From the NCBI GenBank assembly GCA_020355985.1, contig CP070628.1, positions 868,443 through 875,753 on the forward strand: DNA of 7,311 bases, read 5' to 3'. Numbering within the stretch: the first letter of the stretch is position 1; each line of letters begins with the position of its first letter. Below the pieces are notes generated by a model. That model was not told where the DNA came from. It ran no database searches and saw only the letters and a list, made by a program, of their open reading frames with translations. Source of the stretch: Nitrospirota bacterium (GTDB lineage: Bacteria > Nitrospirota > Nitrospiria > Nitrospirales > UBA8639). Shown in pieces: positions 7,110-7,311 of the stretch. The translations under genes and the position numbers were made by a program.

Positions 7110-7133
7110 TGAGAGAACAGACCATTCTCTCGA
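7109..7133. repeat. Inverted repeat in the divergent intergenic region
   Basis: TTGAGAGAA (7109-7117) and TTCTCTCGA (7125-7133) form inverted arms around the 7-nt centre CAGACCA; eight of nine positions are Watson-Crick and one is a T-G wobble on the plus strand. It lies 25 nt upstream of the ATPase start and next to the operon's candidate -35 box. It could be an operator for a dimeric regulator or a hairpin in the ATPase mRNA leader. It has no following T run on either strand, so it is not a terminator. A smaller inverted repeat, GCCTA-CA-TAGGC, lies at 7065-7076. Confidence 0.4.
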
Positions 7134-7158
7134 GATCACCCTTAGAGGAATTCACCAG

Positions 7159-7311
7159 ATGTCCACAATAATCTCTGTAGCTTCCGGAAAAGGCGGGGTT
7201 GGGAAAAGCATGGTTGTCAGCAACCTTGGTCTCCTCTTAGCCCGGAAAGGTCATCGGGTGATCTTGGTAGACATGGATATTGGCGGTGCCAATCTTCACA
7301 TTCTCTTCGGA
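7159..7311 (+). CDS. ParA/MinD/FlhG-family ATPase, N-terminal part, cut by window edge
   Basis: The first 51 residues show a deviant Walker A motif SGKGGVGKS (9-17) with the signature lysine at 11, followed by VVSNLGLLLARKGHRVILVDMDIGGANLHILFG, where the Walker A' strand ends in DMD (38-40). This is the SIMIBI class of dimerising ATPases that position flagella, division sites, chemosensory clusters or plasmids on membranes or DNA. The GGANLHILFG ending is more like FlhG and MinD-type proteins than plasmid ParA, but 51 residues cannot decide the role, and the C-terminus that would show a membrane-targeting helix is missing. The ATG has AGAGGA 9 nt upstream (7144-7149). It is divergent from rimP and is probably not part of the translation operon. 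Confidence 0.85.
   Translation, partial: MSTIISVASGKGGVGKSMVVSNLGLLLARKGHRVILVDMDIGGANLHILFG

Noticed and set aside
6959..7158. A tRNA or other stable RNA gene ahead of rimP, as in E. coli metY
   Set aside because: No cloverleaf arms, T-loop sequence or acceptor pairing could be found on either strand.

Overview
The window holds one long minus-strand housekeeping operon for ribosome assembly, translation initiation, transcription elongation/termination and RNA decay, plus the start of a divergent plus-strand gene. Reading along the minus strand from about 6900 to 1, the order is rimP, nusA, infB, a DUF503 (YlxP-type) gene, rbfA, truB, rpsO and the first 89 codons of pnp. The spacing is compact: 69 nt rimP-nusA, 9 nt nusA-infB, 27 nt infB-DUF503, 20 nt (or a 4-nt overlap from an earlier start) DUF503-rbfA, 3 nt rbfA-truB, 100 nt truB-rpsO and 181 nt rpsO-pnp. 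On the plus strand at 7159 begins a ParA/MinD/FlhG-type ATPase that runs off the window.

The order is the widely conserved bacterial nusA-infB operon, in a reduced form. No ylxR, L7Ae-like ylxQ, DHH-family phosphoesterase (nrnA), ribF or tRNA gene lies between or before the genes, although all of these occur here in other bacteria. Base composition is near half G+C throughout, and no gene looks foreign. NusA lacks the C-terminal acidic repeats of gammaproteobacteria, DUF503 is present, and IF2 carries a long charged linker. This suggests a Gram-negative lineage outside the Gammaproteobacteria, such as Nitrospirota or a deltaproteobacterial-type group. That placement is a guess from general family knowledge, not a measured one.

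The genes act together. RimP and RbfA mature the 30S subunit, TruB makes pseudouridine 55 in tRNA, IF2 brings initiator tRNA to the ribosome, S15 organises the 30S platform, NusA controls RNA polymerase pausing and termination, and PNPase degrades RNA. The most interesting non-coding parts are two. First, the leader upstream of rimP contains a textbook intrinsic terminator (7-bp stem, GUGA loop, U tract) pointing into the operon, preceded by a 10-codon open reading frame with a strong ribosome binding site; this looks like an attenuator, and NusA itself is a plausible regulator. Second, the rpsO-pnp spacer can fold into a structured domain closed by an 11-bp perfect long-range stem, reminiscent in position of the RNase III/PNPase control region of E. 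coli. I see no mobile element, CRISPR array, rRNA or tRNA, and no new defence or metabolic system.
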